Assembly (NCBI GenBank): GCA_050176585.1
Contig: JBFXHX010000055.1
Coordinates: 1 to 19,978 of the forward strand
Source of the DNA: CAYYWP01 sp050176585
GTDB lineage: Bacteria; Desulfobacterota; Binatia; HRBIN30; CADEER01
Direction of reading: 5' to 3'
Length of the DNA: 19,978 nucleotides
Under the pieces are notes generated by a model. That model searched no databases. It saw only the letters and a list, made by a program, of their open reading frames with translations, and was not told the DNA's origin. The translations under genes were made by a program, and so were the position numbers. Positions 7,986-15,682 of this stretch are shown in pieces (position 1 is the stretch's first letter; the number at the start of each line of letters is the position of its first letter).

Positions 7986-9128
7986 GTGGGACCACTCGCG
8001 GGCGTCCGGATCGTGGAGCTGGCCGGGATCGGCCCAGGGCCGTTGTGCGCGATGGTGCTCGCCGACCTCGGAGCGACGGTGATCCGAGTCGACCGGAAAG
8101 AGCCCTCAGGTCTGGGTGTGCCGCGTCCACTGCAGTTCGACCTCCTGCTGCGCAACAGGAAGTCGATCCGGGTCGACCTGAAAGACCCAGCCGGGGTCGC
8201 CCTGGTGATGGATCTGGTCGCGAAAGCCGACGCGTTGATCGAAGGGTTTCGCCCAGGTGTCACCGAGCGGCTCGGGCTCGGCCCGGAGGAATGCCTCCGC
8301 CGGAACCCGAAGCTGGTCTATGGCCGGGTGACCGGCTGGGGCCAGGAAGGGCCCCTGGCGCAGGCCGCCGGACACGACCTCAACTACATTGCGATCACCG
8401 GCATCCTGAGCGCCATCGGCCGCCACGGGCAACCGCCTTCGATCCCGCTCAACGCCATTGGCGACTATGCCGGCGGATCGCTGTATCTCGCGCTCGGCAT
8501 TCTCGCCGGCATCGTGGAGGCTCGAGTCTCGGGCAAGGGCCAGGTCGTCGATGCTGCGATCGTCGACGGCGTCGCATCGCTGATGACGGCTATCGTGGGC
8601 CTGCGCGCCGCCGGGATGTTCACCGCCGAGCGCGGCGCGAACATCCTGGATTCGGGCGCTCCCTTCTACGAGGTCTATGAATGCGCCGACGGGAAGTACG
8701 TGTCGATCGGCCCGATCGAGCACAAGTTCTACCGCCAGTTGCTGCGCCATCTCGAGCTGGATCCGGCTGAGCTCGGCGACCCGATGGATCGCCGCAACTG
8801 GCCGCAGGCGAAGCGCGTTCTCGCGGCGAAGTTCAAGACGAAGACGAGAGCGGAATGGACGGCCATGCTCGAGGGCACGGACGTGTGTTTTGCTCCCGTG
8901 CTCGATCTGGAAGAAGCGTTCGAGCATCCCCATCTCAAGGCGCGGGGGACATACATCGAAGTCGCCGGCGTCACACAGCCAGCACCCGCTCCTCGGTTTT
9001 CGCGCACCGCGCCCGCCACACCCGAGCCGCCCGCCGCATCGAGCAGCGCCAATGCAGCCGCTGCCCTGAGCGAATGGCTCTTAGAGAGTGAAATCGCGGA
9101 GCTCCGTCGTGCCGGGACGTTCAGCTAA
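7986..9128 (+). CDS. Alpha-methylacyl-CoA racemase-type CaiB/BaiF protein
   Basis: CaiB/BaiF-fold protein that I assign to the alpha-methylacyl-CoA racemase branch, which interconverts 2R- and 2S-methylacyl-CoA so that stereospecific dehydrogenases can act. The start is taken at GTG 7986, preceded by AGGAG at 7974-7978, giving 380 residues and the expected N-terminus (GPLAGVRIVELAGIGPGP). The racemase His/Asp pair is visible: H130 in GHDLNYIAITG and D160 in GDYAGGS. The 30-residue spacing equals that of H126/D156 in the mycobacterial enzyme MCR. The rest is full length, with a low-complexity alanine/proline-rich stretch near the C-terminus (about residues 336-360). It follows the previous CoA-transferase by 39 bases. 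A 2-methyl-branched acyl-CoA as pathway intermediate is the natural inference. Confidence 0.87.
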   Translation: MGPLAGVRIVELAGIGPGPLCAMVLADLGATVIRVDRKEPSGLGVPRPLQFDLLLRNRKSIRVDLKDPAGVALVMDLVAKADALIEGFRPGVTERLGLGPEECLRRNPKLVYGRVTGWGQEGPLAQAAGHDLNYIAITGILSAIGRHGQPPSIPLNAIGDYAGGSLYLALGILAGIVEARVSGKGQVVDAAIVDGVASLMTAIVGLRAAGMFTAERGANILDSGAPFYEVYECADGKYVSIGPIEHKFYRQLLRHLELDPAELGDPMDRRNWPQAKRVLAAKFKTKTRAEWTAMLEGTDVCFAPVLDLEEAFEHPHLKARGTYIEVAGVTQPAPAPRFSRTAPATPEPPAASSSANAAAALSEWLLESEIAELRRAGTFS

Positions 9129-9215
9129 AAAGGCGCCCGCCACGGACCTGCTCCACTCGACTACGCGACTGGGCGCGGATTCTCTCTCAGCTTCCCATCG
9201 CATCGTGAATTGCTC

Positions 9216-11156
9216 ATGCCCGAGCTGAACGCCGACACCTGGCAGCCGCAGCAGCACCACCTCCGCGACGCGCACGTCTCCGCGTTGGCCAAGGCGCTGA
9301 AACTGGACGACTTCGAGCGCTTGCGGGAGTTTTCGCTTCGACAACCCGCTGAGTATTGGCAGGCGGTCATCGACTTCTTGAAGTTCTCGTGGTCGAGCGC
9401 GCCGACCGGGTACGTCGACGTCAGCCGAGGCATCGAGTTTCCCGACTGGTTCCCGGGCGGGCAGCTCAACTGGGTCGACACGGTCCTGGCCTGGGGCGAC
9501 CATTCCGACACGGCGAACTGCGCGGGTGTGGTCGCTGAACGAGAGGACGGCAGCTACAGCGCGGTCAGCTTCGGTGAGCTCGCGGCGAGCGTCCGCCGAC
9601 TTGCCGCCGGCCTGCAGCGGCAGGGTGTCCGCCGCGGCGATTGCATCGGCCTGCTGTGCGAAAACGGCATCGAGGCGACCGTTTCGGTCCTCGCGCTCTC
9701 CTACCTCGGAGCGATCGTAGTGCCATTGTTCAGCGGCTTCGGCGTCGACGCGATCGTCTCCCGCTTGGAATCGAGCGGAGCGCGCGGGCTCATCGCCACC
9801 ACCGGCTTCCATCGCCGTGCTCGATACGTCGACACGGTGCCGGCGGTCCGCGAGGCACTCCTCCGCCTGCCGGATATCGAGTGGGTGTGCTGGAAGCCGG
9901 CGAACGGCATCGCCGTGCCCGACGGCGGTTTGGCGTGGGCAGATCTGGCGGAAACGCCGCACGACGGGGCGCGCGCGGCCAGGATGTCGCCCGACGATCC
10001 GTTCATGGTCATCTACACCTCGGGCACGACCGGCAAGCCCAAGGGCGCCGTGCATACGCACGGCGGCTTCCCGCTGAAGATCGCCCACGACTCGGCCGTG
10101 CACTTCGACGTGGGCCAGGGCGACGTCTTCTGCTGGCCCGCGGACATGGGATGGATCGCCGGCACGCTGGTCCTATCGGCCGCCCTGCTGCGCGGGGCCA
10201 CGCTGGTCCTGTACGACGGTGCGCCGGATTGGCCGGACTGGTCGCGCATGTCGCGGCTGATCGAACGGCACCGCGTCACGCATTTTGGCTCCGCCCCTAC
10301 CCTGATCCGCGGTCTTGCCGCGAACGCGCCCGCCTCATTGGCGGGCGACCGGGCCACGGTCGAGTTGCTGATCACCGCGGGTGAAGTCATCGATCCGGAG
10401 CACTTCACCTGGTTCCGGAAACACTTCGCGCAACCGGCGAGCCCGCTGATCAATTACACGGGCGGCACCGAGGCGTCGGGCGCGCTGTTGTCGAGCGTCG
10501 TGGTGAAGCCGATCGCACCCGGCGCGTTCAATACCGCTTCCCCCGGCGTCGATGTCGCGGTGGTCGATGCGACCGGCCAGCCGCTCGTCGGCGCGGTCGG
10601 CGAGCTCGCCATACGCGCGCCGTTCGTCGGCATGACGCGCTCCTTCTGGCGCGATGATCAGCGCTACCTCGAAACGTATTGGCAAACCGTGCCGGGCATG
10701 TGGATCCACGGCGATCTGGCGCTGCAAACGCCCGACGACGGGTTCCTGGTGCTCGGCCGCTCCGACGACACGATCAAGGTCGCCGGCAAGCGCCTCGGAC
10801 CGGCCGAGGTGGAGGAAGTGCTGCTGGAGATGCCCGACATCCGCGAAGCCGCCGCCGTCGGCGTCGCGGACTCCGTGAAGGGCGAGAAGCTGGTCGTCTT
10901 CATCGTACCGACCGCGGCTGACTCGGATCAGTCGGCCTTCGCGGCGGCGGTCACCGGCCATATCGAACGGCGACTGGGGAAGCCGTTCAAACCGAGACAC
11001 GTGCACTTCGTGACCCAACTGCCGAAGACGCGCAGCTCGAAAGTCATGCGGCGCGTGATCCGTCGCCTGTATTCCAATCAGCCGCTGGGGGACCTCTCGG
11101 CGCTGGAGAATCCCGCCGCACTCGAGGAAATACGCTCGCTGATCGAAAACGCATAG
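9216..11156 (+). CDS. AMP-forming acyl-CoA synthetase (acetyl-CoA synthetase-like)
   Basis: ANL-superfamily ligase activating a carboxylic acid to acyl-AMP and then acyl-CoA. The ATG at 9216 gives 646 residues, the size of acetyl/propionyl-CoA synthetases, with an N-terminal extension of the ACAS_N type (DFLKFSWSSAPTGYVDVSRG). Visible motifs: the ATP-binding loop YTSGTTGKPKG at 267-277, YTGGTE (A5), HGDLA (A7), the hinge GRSDDTIKVAGKRLGP (A8), and the catalytic lysine K609 in RSSKVMRR. All key residues are present, so the enzyme should be active. No clear Shine-Dalgarno is seen before 9216, and the 87-base upstream gap is otherwise featureless. The acid activated is unknown; the neighbouring racemase and hydratase suggest a branched acid. 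Confidence 0.92.
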   Translation: MPELNADTWQPQQHHLRDAHVSALAKALKLDDFERLREFSLRQPAEYWQAVIDFLKFSWSSAPTGYVDVSRGIEFPDWFPGGQLNWVDTVLAWGDHSDTANCAGVVAEREDGSYSAVSFGELAASVRRLAAGLQRQGVRRGDCIGLLCENGIEATVSVLALSYLGAIVVPLFSGFGVDAIVSRLESSGARGLIATTGFHRRARYVDTVPAVREALLRLPDIEWVCWKPANGIAVPDGGLAWADLAETPHDGARAARMSPDDPFMVIYTSGTTGKPKGAVHTHGGFPLKIAHDSAVHFDVGQGDVFCWPADMGWIAGTLVLSAALLRGATLVLYDGAPDWPDWSRMSRLIERHRVTHFGSAPTLIRGLAANAPASLAGDRATVELLITAGEVIDPEHFTWFRKHFAQPASPLINYTGGTEASGALLSSVVVKPIAPGAFNTASPGVDVAVVDATGQPLVGAVGELAIRAPFVGMTRSFWRDDQRYLETYWQTVPGMWIHGDLALQTPDDGFLVLGRSDDTIKVAGKRLGPAEVEEVLLEMPDIREAAAVGVADSVKGEKLVVFIVPTAADSDQSAFAAAVTGHIERRLGKPFKPRHVHFVTQLPKTRSSKVMRRVIRRLYSNQPLGDLSALENPAALEEIRSLIENA

Positions 11157-11212
11157 CTCGCTCGGTCTCCGCGCCGGCGGCCCGCCCGTCGCGCGCCCTA
11201 CGAGGATTCGCC

Positions 11213-12013
11213 GTGACCAATGCCTATTCGCAGTACACTTCGCTGGACGTCGACTGGCCCGCCGACGGGGTGCTCCGCCTCACCTTGAATCGCCCCGATC
11301 GCCTCAACGCGCTCGACCGCGAAGGGCATCGCGAGATCGCGGAGATCTGGCGCGATGTGGATCGCGACCCCGAAGTGCGGTCCGTTCTCTTGTGCGGCGC
11401 GGGGCGGGCGTTTTCCGCCGGAGGCGATTTCGAGCTGCTCGAGGAGCTGATCGCGGGGTTTGATGCGCGCTTGCGAATTTGGCGCGAAGCGCGCGACCTG
11501 GTTCACAACATCATCGATTGTTCCAAACCGATCGTCTCCGCCATCCAGGGGCCAGCCGTCGGGGCCGGACTGGTCGCGGCGCTGCTGGCCGACATCTCGG
11601 TCGCGGCAAAGACCGCGCGCATCGTCGACGGACACACTAAGATCGGCGTGGCCGCGGGCGACCATGCCGTGATCCTCTGGCCGCTGCTCTGCGGCATGGC
11701 GAAGGCGAAGTACCACCTGCTGCTGTGTGAGCCCGTCACCGGCGAACAAGCCGAACGGATGGGCTTGGTGTCTCTCGCCGTCGAGGAGGGCGAGCTGCAA
11801 CGGACGAGTCTGGACATCGCCATTCGCCTGGCCAACGGAGCGCCGACGGCGATCCGCTGGACGAAACACGCGCTCAACAACTGGCTGCGCTCCGCCGGCC
11901 CGGCATTCGATGCCTCACTCGCCCTGGAGATGCTCGGGTTCAGCGGGCCCGAAGCCGAGGAGGGCTTGGCGGCCCTGCGGGAAAAGCGGGCGCCGGACTT
12001 CAATCGGCGTTGA
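11213..12013 (+). CDS. Enoyl-CoA hydratase/isomerase family protein
   Basis: Crotonase-fold protein of 266 residues. The GTG start at 11213 has CGAGGA just upstream. The oxyanion-hole segments are visible as AFSAGGD (66-72) and GPAVGAG (113-119). The usual PGAGGTQRL block with a catalytic Glu is replaced by AAGDHAVILWPLL, so D150 rather than a Glu sits near the second acid position. This sequence pattern belongs to a crotonase branch of uncertain substrate; hydratase activity is likely but isomerase or hydrolase activity cannot be excluded. It is the last gene of the left + strand block and faces the convergent CoA-transferase gene. Confidence 0.9.
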   Translation: MTNAYSQYTSLDVDWPADGVLRLTLNRPDRLNALDREGHREIAEIWRDVDRDPEVRSVLLCGAGRAFSAGGDFELLEELIAGFDARLRIWREARDLVHNIIDCSKPIVSAIQGPAVGAGLVAALLADISVAAKTARIVDGHTKIGVAAGDHAVILWPLLCGMAKAKYHLLLCEPVTGEQAERMGLVSLAVEEGELQRTSLDIAIRLANGAPTAIRWTKHALNNWLRSAGPAFDASLALEMLGFSGPEAEEGLAALREKRAPDFNRR

Positions 12014-12157
12014 GGGATGCGTCTGGCAATGCCGGCCAAGCGTGTTGTGGGATGCTCTACCGGACGAGTGCGCATGATAGCGGCGGCGGTACACGCGCGA
12101 CGCCGCACGGAGGGTTGCGGGACCCTGCGGGAGCCACTGCGCTCGCGATCGCGGTTC

Positions 12158-13348
12158 TCAAATCACGCGTTCCCGGCGCAGTTCCTCGATCTCGTTCGCG
12201 TCGAAGCCGAAGCGGTACAGCGCCGTATCGGTATGCTCACCCAGGCGCGGCGGTGGACGCATTTCGTCCGCGGCGCCGTGCGACAGACGAATCGGCGGGC
12301 GGGCGATCGGCACACCGCGCGTGCCCGGATAGCCCACGTTGTGGAGGAAGGCGCCGGCCAGACCGAACGCGCCGCCGATCACATCCGCGGGTGTCAACAC
12401 CGGACCGGCGGCGACGTTCGCCTCAGCCAGCAGCGCCAGACATTCGTCGCGTGTGCGTTCTGCCACCCACTCGGCCATGTATCCGCTCAAGACTGCGCCA
12501 TTGCGGCCGCGCGAAATGTCGTCAGCGAAACGCGGGTCGTCGATCAACTCGGGCCGGCCGATCAACCTGGCCCAGCGCTTGAACATGGCCTGGCCGATCA
12601 CCTGCATGATGAACCATCCGTCGCGCGCTTTGAACACGTCGGACGGACCCGCGATCGGGCTCCGGTTGGCGGTGGGCTGGCGAATGTTCGTCCCGGCGGC
12701 GTGCTCGATGAAGATAGGGTTCATGATGTTCATGGCCGTACCGGCGAGGGAGCCTTCGACATGAGCGCCCTTGCCAGTCCGCGTCTTGGCGATGAGTGCC
12801 GCGAGAGTGCCATACGCGCTGGCGAGCGCGGTCGAGAAATCGACGAACGAGGCTGCCGAGCGGTACGGCCGACCGGGCTCACCGGTCAGATAAAGGGCGC
12901 CACTCACCGCCTGGCCGACGCCGTCGAAGCCCACACTCTCGCTGAGGGGGCCCTCCGAGCCGAACGCGGTGATCGTCGTCAGGATGATGTCCGGCTTGAT
13001 CGACCGCAGCCTTTCGTAGTCGAGGCCGAGGTGTTTCAGCGCGCGTGGCGAAAAGTTCGCGATCACCACGTCCACTTGTGCGATCAAGCGGCGAACCACT
13101 TCCGGGCTTCGCGGGCTGGACAGATCGAGCGTGATCGACTGCTTCCCGCGGTTGGCCTGCAGGAACACCGCGCCCTCTCCCGTGTCGGTGGCCGGCATGA
13201 GGTAGCGATCTTCGCCTCCATCGGGAGGTTCGACACGGATCACTTCGGCGCCCAAATCGGCGAGCAACGCTGCGCAATACGGGCCGGCGATATACCGGCC
13301 GAAGTCCAGCACGCGGACGCCGTCGAGAATTCCCGTCATGACATTCAC
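12158..13348 (-). CDS. CaiB/BaiF (class III) CoA-transferase, opposite strand
   Basis: Third CaiB/BaiF protein in the window and the only intact gene on the - strand. It is 396 residues and full length. The family N-terminus is clear (LDGVRVLDFGRYIAGPYCAALLADLGAEVIRVE spread over residues 8-40). GKQSITLDL lies at 69-77 and the catalytic aspartate is D142 in GFDGVGQAVSG. The protein has no racemase His/Asp arrangement, so it should be a true CoA-transferase. An in-frame ATG at 13339 (nine bases in) is an alternative start; a GGTGA element lies just upstream of both. It is divergent from the acyl-CoA dehydrogenase pair at 13440 with a 91-base spacer, and convergent with the hydratase. The divergent layout suggests shared control of this gene and the right block. 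Confidence 0.92.
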   Translation of the reverse strand: MNVMTGILDGVRVLDFGRYIAGPYCAALLADLGAEVIRVEPPDGGEDRYLMPATDTGEGAVFLQANRGKQSITLDLSSPRSPEVVRRLIAQVDVVIANFSPRALKHLGLDYERLRSIKPDIILTTITAFGSEGPLSESVGFDGVGQAVSGALYLTGEPGRPYRSAASFVDFSTALASAYGTLAALIAKTRTGKGAHVEGSLAGTAMNIMNPIFIEHAAGTNIRQPTANRSPIAGPSDVFKARDGWFIMQVIGQAMFKRWARLIGRPELIDDPRFADDISRGRNGAVLSGYMAEWVAERTRDECLALLAEANVAAGPVLTPADVIGGAFGLAGAFLHNVGYPGTRGVPIARPPIRLSHGAADEMRPPPRLGEHTDTALYRFGFDANEIEELRRERVI

Positions 13349-13439
13349 CAGGCTCTGGGTGTTAGCTGTTAGGCTTCTGAATGGCTCCGGTCTTCCCTAA
13401 CAGCTAACAGCGTAACACCCTAACCGCTAAACCAGTCGC
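13349..13439. promoter_or_regulatory. Divergent intergenic region with heptamer-based inverted repeat
   Basis: This 91-base spacer separates the - strand CoA-transferase and the + strand dehydrogenase pair, so it must hold or adjoin both promoters unless transcription starts further away. It is visibly less GC-rich than the coding DNA. It contains TGTTAGCTGTTAGG at 13360-13373 and its exact reverse complement at 13396-13409. Degenerate copies of the same heptamer (CTAACAG, CGTAACAC, CCTAACCG, CTAAACC) continue to about 13433. Either a dimeric repressor operator or a small repeat expansion would explain it. No clear -10/-35 pair was identified. Confidence 0.45.
13360..13409. repeat. Perfect 14-bp inverted repeat with 22-base loop
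   Basis: Arms TGTTAGCTGTTAGG (13360-13373) and CCTAACAGCTAACA (13396-13409) are exact reverse complements, read directly from the sequence. Each arm is itself a near-tandem of TTAGCTG/GTGTTAG heptamers. The hairpin is not followed by a T-run and lies between divergent gene starts, so a terminator is not expected. Confidence 0.85.
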
Positions 13440-14489
13440 ATGACCGACACGGCCGCCCTCGACATGATCCGCCACAGCGCGGAGGGTATCGCCGATCGGC
13501 GCGACCTGAGGCGCGTGCGCACTCTCCGCTACACGCTTCCCGGGTTCGATCGGGCGCTGTGGAACCGCGTCTGCGATCTGGGCTGGCCAGCGCTGCGCGT
13601 TCCGGAGCGGCGAGGCGGCGTCGGGCTCGGCCTTTCTGCATACTGCGCGCTCGCCCAGGAGCTGGGTGCGGCGCTCATGCCGGAGCCCGTGATCGGCGCG
13701 ATCCTGAGCTCATCGCTGCTCGACGACGCGGCGCTCGCCGATCATCTGGCGGGGACTGCGCTGGTGTTGCCGATGTGGCAGGACAGCCGCGACGCCACGG
13801 GTCCGGCGATCGGGCTGCGCGTGGAAGGCGGAGAGTTATACGGCTGCAAATACTACGTGCCGATGGCCGCCGGCGCCGACGCGTTCCTCGCCATCGGACC
13901 AACGGAAGCCTGGTTGGTCGATGCTTCCAGTGCCGGCGTAAAGGTCGACATCCTGGAGACCCAGGACGGCGGCCACTTTGGCACCGTGACGTTTCACCGT
14001 GCACACGGCCGCCGAATTCCGGCCGCCGCGGCGGCGCCTGCTCTGGCGGAAGCCTGCCTCGCAACCAGCGCCTATCTATTGGGGATCATCGACGCCGCGC
14101 TGGAACGCACGCTGGAGTATCTCCGCACCCGTGTTCAGTTCGGGAAGGTCATCGGCAGCTTCCAGGCGCTCCAGCATCGCGCTGTGGAGCTGAAGCTGCA
14201 GGCGGAGCTCACGCGAGCTAGCGTCGGCGAAGCGGCGGCGCGGTGGGATCGCGAGCCCGCCACCGCGGCGGCGTATGCCGCGATCTCGCGCGCGAAGGCG
14301 CGCGCGTCCACCGCGGCAATGCTGGTCACGCAGCAGGCCATTCAGCTGCACGGCGGCATCGCGTTTACGGACGACCACGACATCGGCTTGTTCTTGCGCA
14401 AGGCCATGGTGGTCGCGCCGCAATACGGCAGCGCCGCGCTGCACCGGGCCCGCTACGCCCAGTTGATCCCGGCTGATTCGGCGCCCTGA
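13440..14489 (+). CDS. Acyl-CoA dehydrogenase family protein, short subunit lacking canonical base
   Basis: Acyl-CoA dehydrogenase-fold protein of 349 residues, shorter than the usual 380-400. The helical C-terminal domain is clear: RTRVQFGKVIGSFQALQHR, then QQAIQLHGGIAFTDDHD. The segment corresponding to the catalytic EGT loop reads QYGSAALH, without a Glu, and no ER pair exists at the alternative base position (the region reads EACLATSAYLLG). Such proteins are known as non-catalytic or partly catalytic partners in heteromeric dehydrogenases of actinobacterial steroid degradation (FadE/ChsE pairs). The next gene starts two bases after this stop and encodes a full-length dehydrogenase with a base, which supports a heteromer. 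The ATG start is the first in the frame; no strong Shine-Dalgarno is visible. Confidence 0.88.
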   Translation: MTDTAALDMIRHSAEGIADRRDLRRVRTLRYTLPGFDRALWNRVCDLGWPALRVPERRGGVGLGLSAYCALAQELGAALMPEPVIGAILSSSLLDDAALADHLAGTALVLPMWQDSRDATGPAIGLRVEGGELYGCKYYVPMAAGADAFLAIGPTEAWLVDASSAGVKVDILETQDGGHFGTVTFHRAHGRRIPAAAAAPALAEACLATSAYLLGIIDAALERTLEYLRTRVQFGKVIGSFQALQHRAVELKLQAELTRASVGEAAARWDREPATAAAYAAISRAKARASTAAMLVTQQAIQLHGGIAFTDDHDIGLFLRKAMVVAPQYGSAALHRARYAQLIPADSAP

Positions 14490-14491
14490 GC

Positions 14492-15655
14492 ATGGATTTC
14501 GCGCGCTATCGACGAGACGACTACGCGGCGCTGGACGACCAGGAGTTCCGCGCGCTCGTGCAGCGATTCCTGGCGGAACACTACCCGCCGGAGCTGCGCC
14601 ATCCGCCGAAGCGGCTGCACTGGGCGGAGGTGAAGCCCTGGTACATGATTCTCTCGTCGGCCGGATGGCTCGCGCCGGCGTGGCCGCGCGCCTATGGCGG
14701 GATGGCGCTGTCGGCCGCCAAGCAGCTCATCTACACCGAAGAGTTCGAGAAGTTCGGGGCCGCACGGACGCCGGACCATGGCGTCGTGCTGCTCGGCCCG
14801 CTGCTCATTCGGTATGGCTCCGAGCAGCAGAAGGGCCGCTTCCTCCCGCGGATACTCTCCGGCGCGGACATCTGGTGCCAAGGGTACAGCGAGCCGAATG
14901 CCGGCTCCGATCTGGCGTCGCTCCGCACGGAGGCGGTCCTCGACGGCGGTGAATGGGTCGTGAACGGGCAGAAGATCTGGACGACGCTCGCCAGCGACGC
15001 CAACTGGATGTTCGCGCTCGTCCGCACCGACAAGCAGGCGAAACAGCAGGAGGGCATCAGCTTCCTCCTCATTCCGATGGACGCGCCCGGTGTGACCGTT
15101 CGGCCGATCGTCAACATCGACCTACAAGACGAGTTCAGCGAGGTATTCTTCGACGACGTCCGCGTCCCGCGCGAGAACATCGTCGGGGACGTCAACAACG
15201 GCTGGACGATGGCGAAAGCGCTGCTCGGGTTCGAGCGGATCTTCCTCGGCTCGCCCCGGCAGGCGGCGAATGCGCTGGCGCGGCTGTACCGCCTGGCGGC
15301 GCATTATGGGATCGCCGAGGACCCGGCGTTTCTCGACCGCTTTACCGCCTGTCGCCTGGAGCTCGCCGACCACGAATGCCTCTTCGAGCGCATTGCGGAT
15401 CAGCTTCGCCGCGGCGAGCCGCTGGGGGCCGAAGTGTCCTTGTTGAAACTCAACCAGACCGACCTGTTCCAGCGGATCACCGAATACGCGCTCGAGCTCG
15501 CGCGTCAGGACGGGGGGCTGCTGCACCCGCTGGAAGGCAATCGGGACCTGAACCCCATGGGTCAGTTCCTCGCCGCGCGCGCGGCCACGATCTACGGCGG
15601 CACATCCGAAGTGCAACGGAACATCATCGCCAAGTCCGTGCTCGGCCTGCCCTGA
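14492..15655 (+). CDS. Acyl-CoA dehydrogenase family protein, probable catalytic partner subunit
   Basis: Acyl-CoA dehydrogenase of 387 residues. Visible: PRAYGGMALS in the N-terminal domain, GYSEPNAGSDLASLRT and GQKIWTT in the middle, and IYGGTSEVQRNIIAKSVLGLP at the C-terminus. The loop that usually carries the base is GGT (residues 369-371), so the base is probably E248 in GFERIFLG, as in isovaleryl-CoA dehydrogenase and many FadE proteins. The start is two bases after the stop of the short dehydrogenase gene, indicating translational coupling and equal subunit amounts. An alpha2beta2 complex acting on a bulky acyl-CoA is inferred by analogy with FadE/ChsE pairs. Confidence 0.92.
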   Translation: MDFARYRRDDYAALDDQEFRALVQRFLAEHYPPELRHPPKRLHWAEVKPWYMILSSAGWLAPAWPRAYGGMALSAAKQLIYTEEFEKFGAARTPDHGVVLLGPLLIRYGSEQQKGRFLPRILSGADIWCQGYSEPNAGSDLASLRTEAVLDGGEWVVNGQKIWTTLASDANWMFALVRTDKQAKQQEGISFLLIPMDAPGVTVRPIVNIDLQDEFSEVFFDDVRVPRENIVGDVNNGWTMAKALLGFERIFLGSPRQAANALARLYRLAAHYGIAEDPAFLDRFTACRLELADHECLFERIADQLRRGEPLGAEVSLLKLNQTDLFQRITEYALELARQDGGLLHPLEGNRDLNPMGQFLAARAATIYGGTSEVQRNIIAKSVLGLP

Positions 15656-15682
15656 GATGGCCGCGCGGGAGGGAACCACGCA

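Noticed and set aside
9129..9215. GCGCCC/GGGCGC pair in the gap before the acyl-CoA synthetase
   Set aside because: Six-base complementarity over a 32-base loop is expected by chance in this composition; no terminator or riboswitch feature was seen.
12111..12126. Small hairpin AGGGT/ACCCT in the convergent gap between the hydratase and the third CoA-transferase
   Set aside because: Only five base pairs and no T-tract on either strand; the 144-base gap otherwise shows no gene or clear signal.
12017..13372. Long + strand open frame opposite the third CoA-transferase
   Set aside because: The - strand frame encodes a complete CaiB/BaiF protein with family motifs and catalytic Asp; the + strand frame has no recognisable domain.
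13360..13433. Possible CRISPR-like or minisatellite array
   Set aside because: The heptamer copies are too short and degenerate, with no regular spacers and no cas genes nearby.
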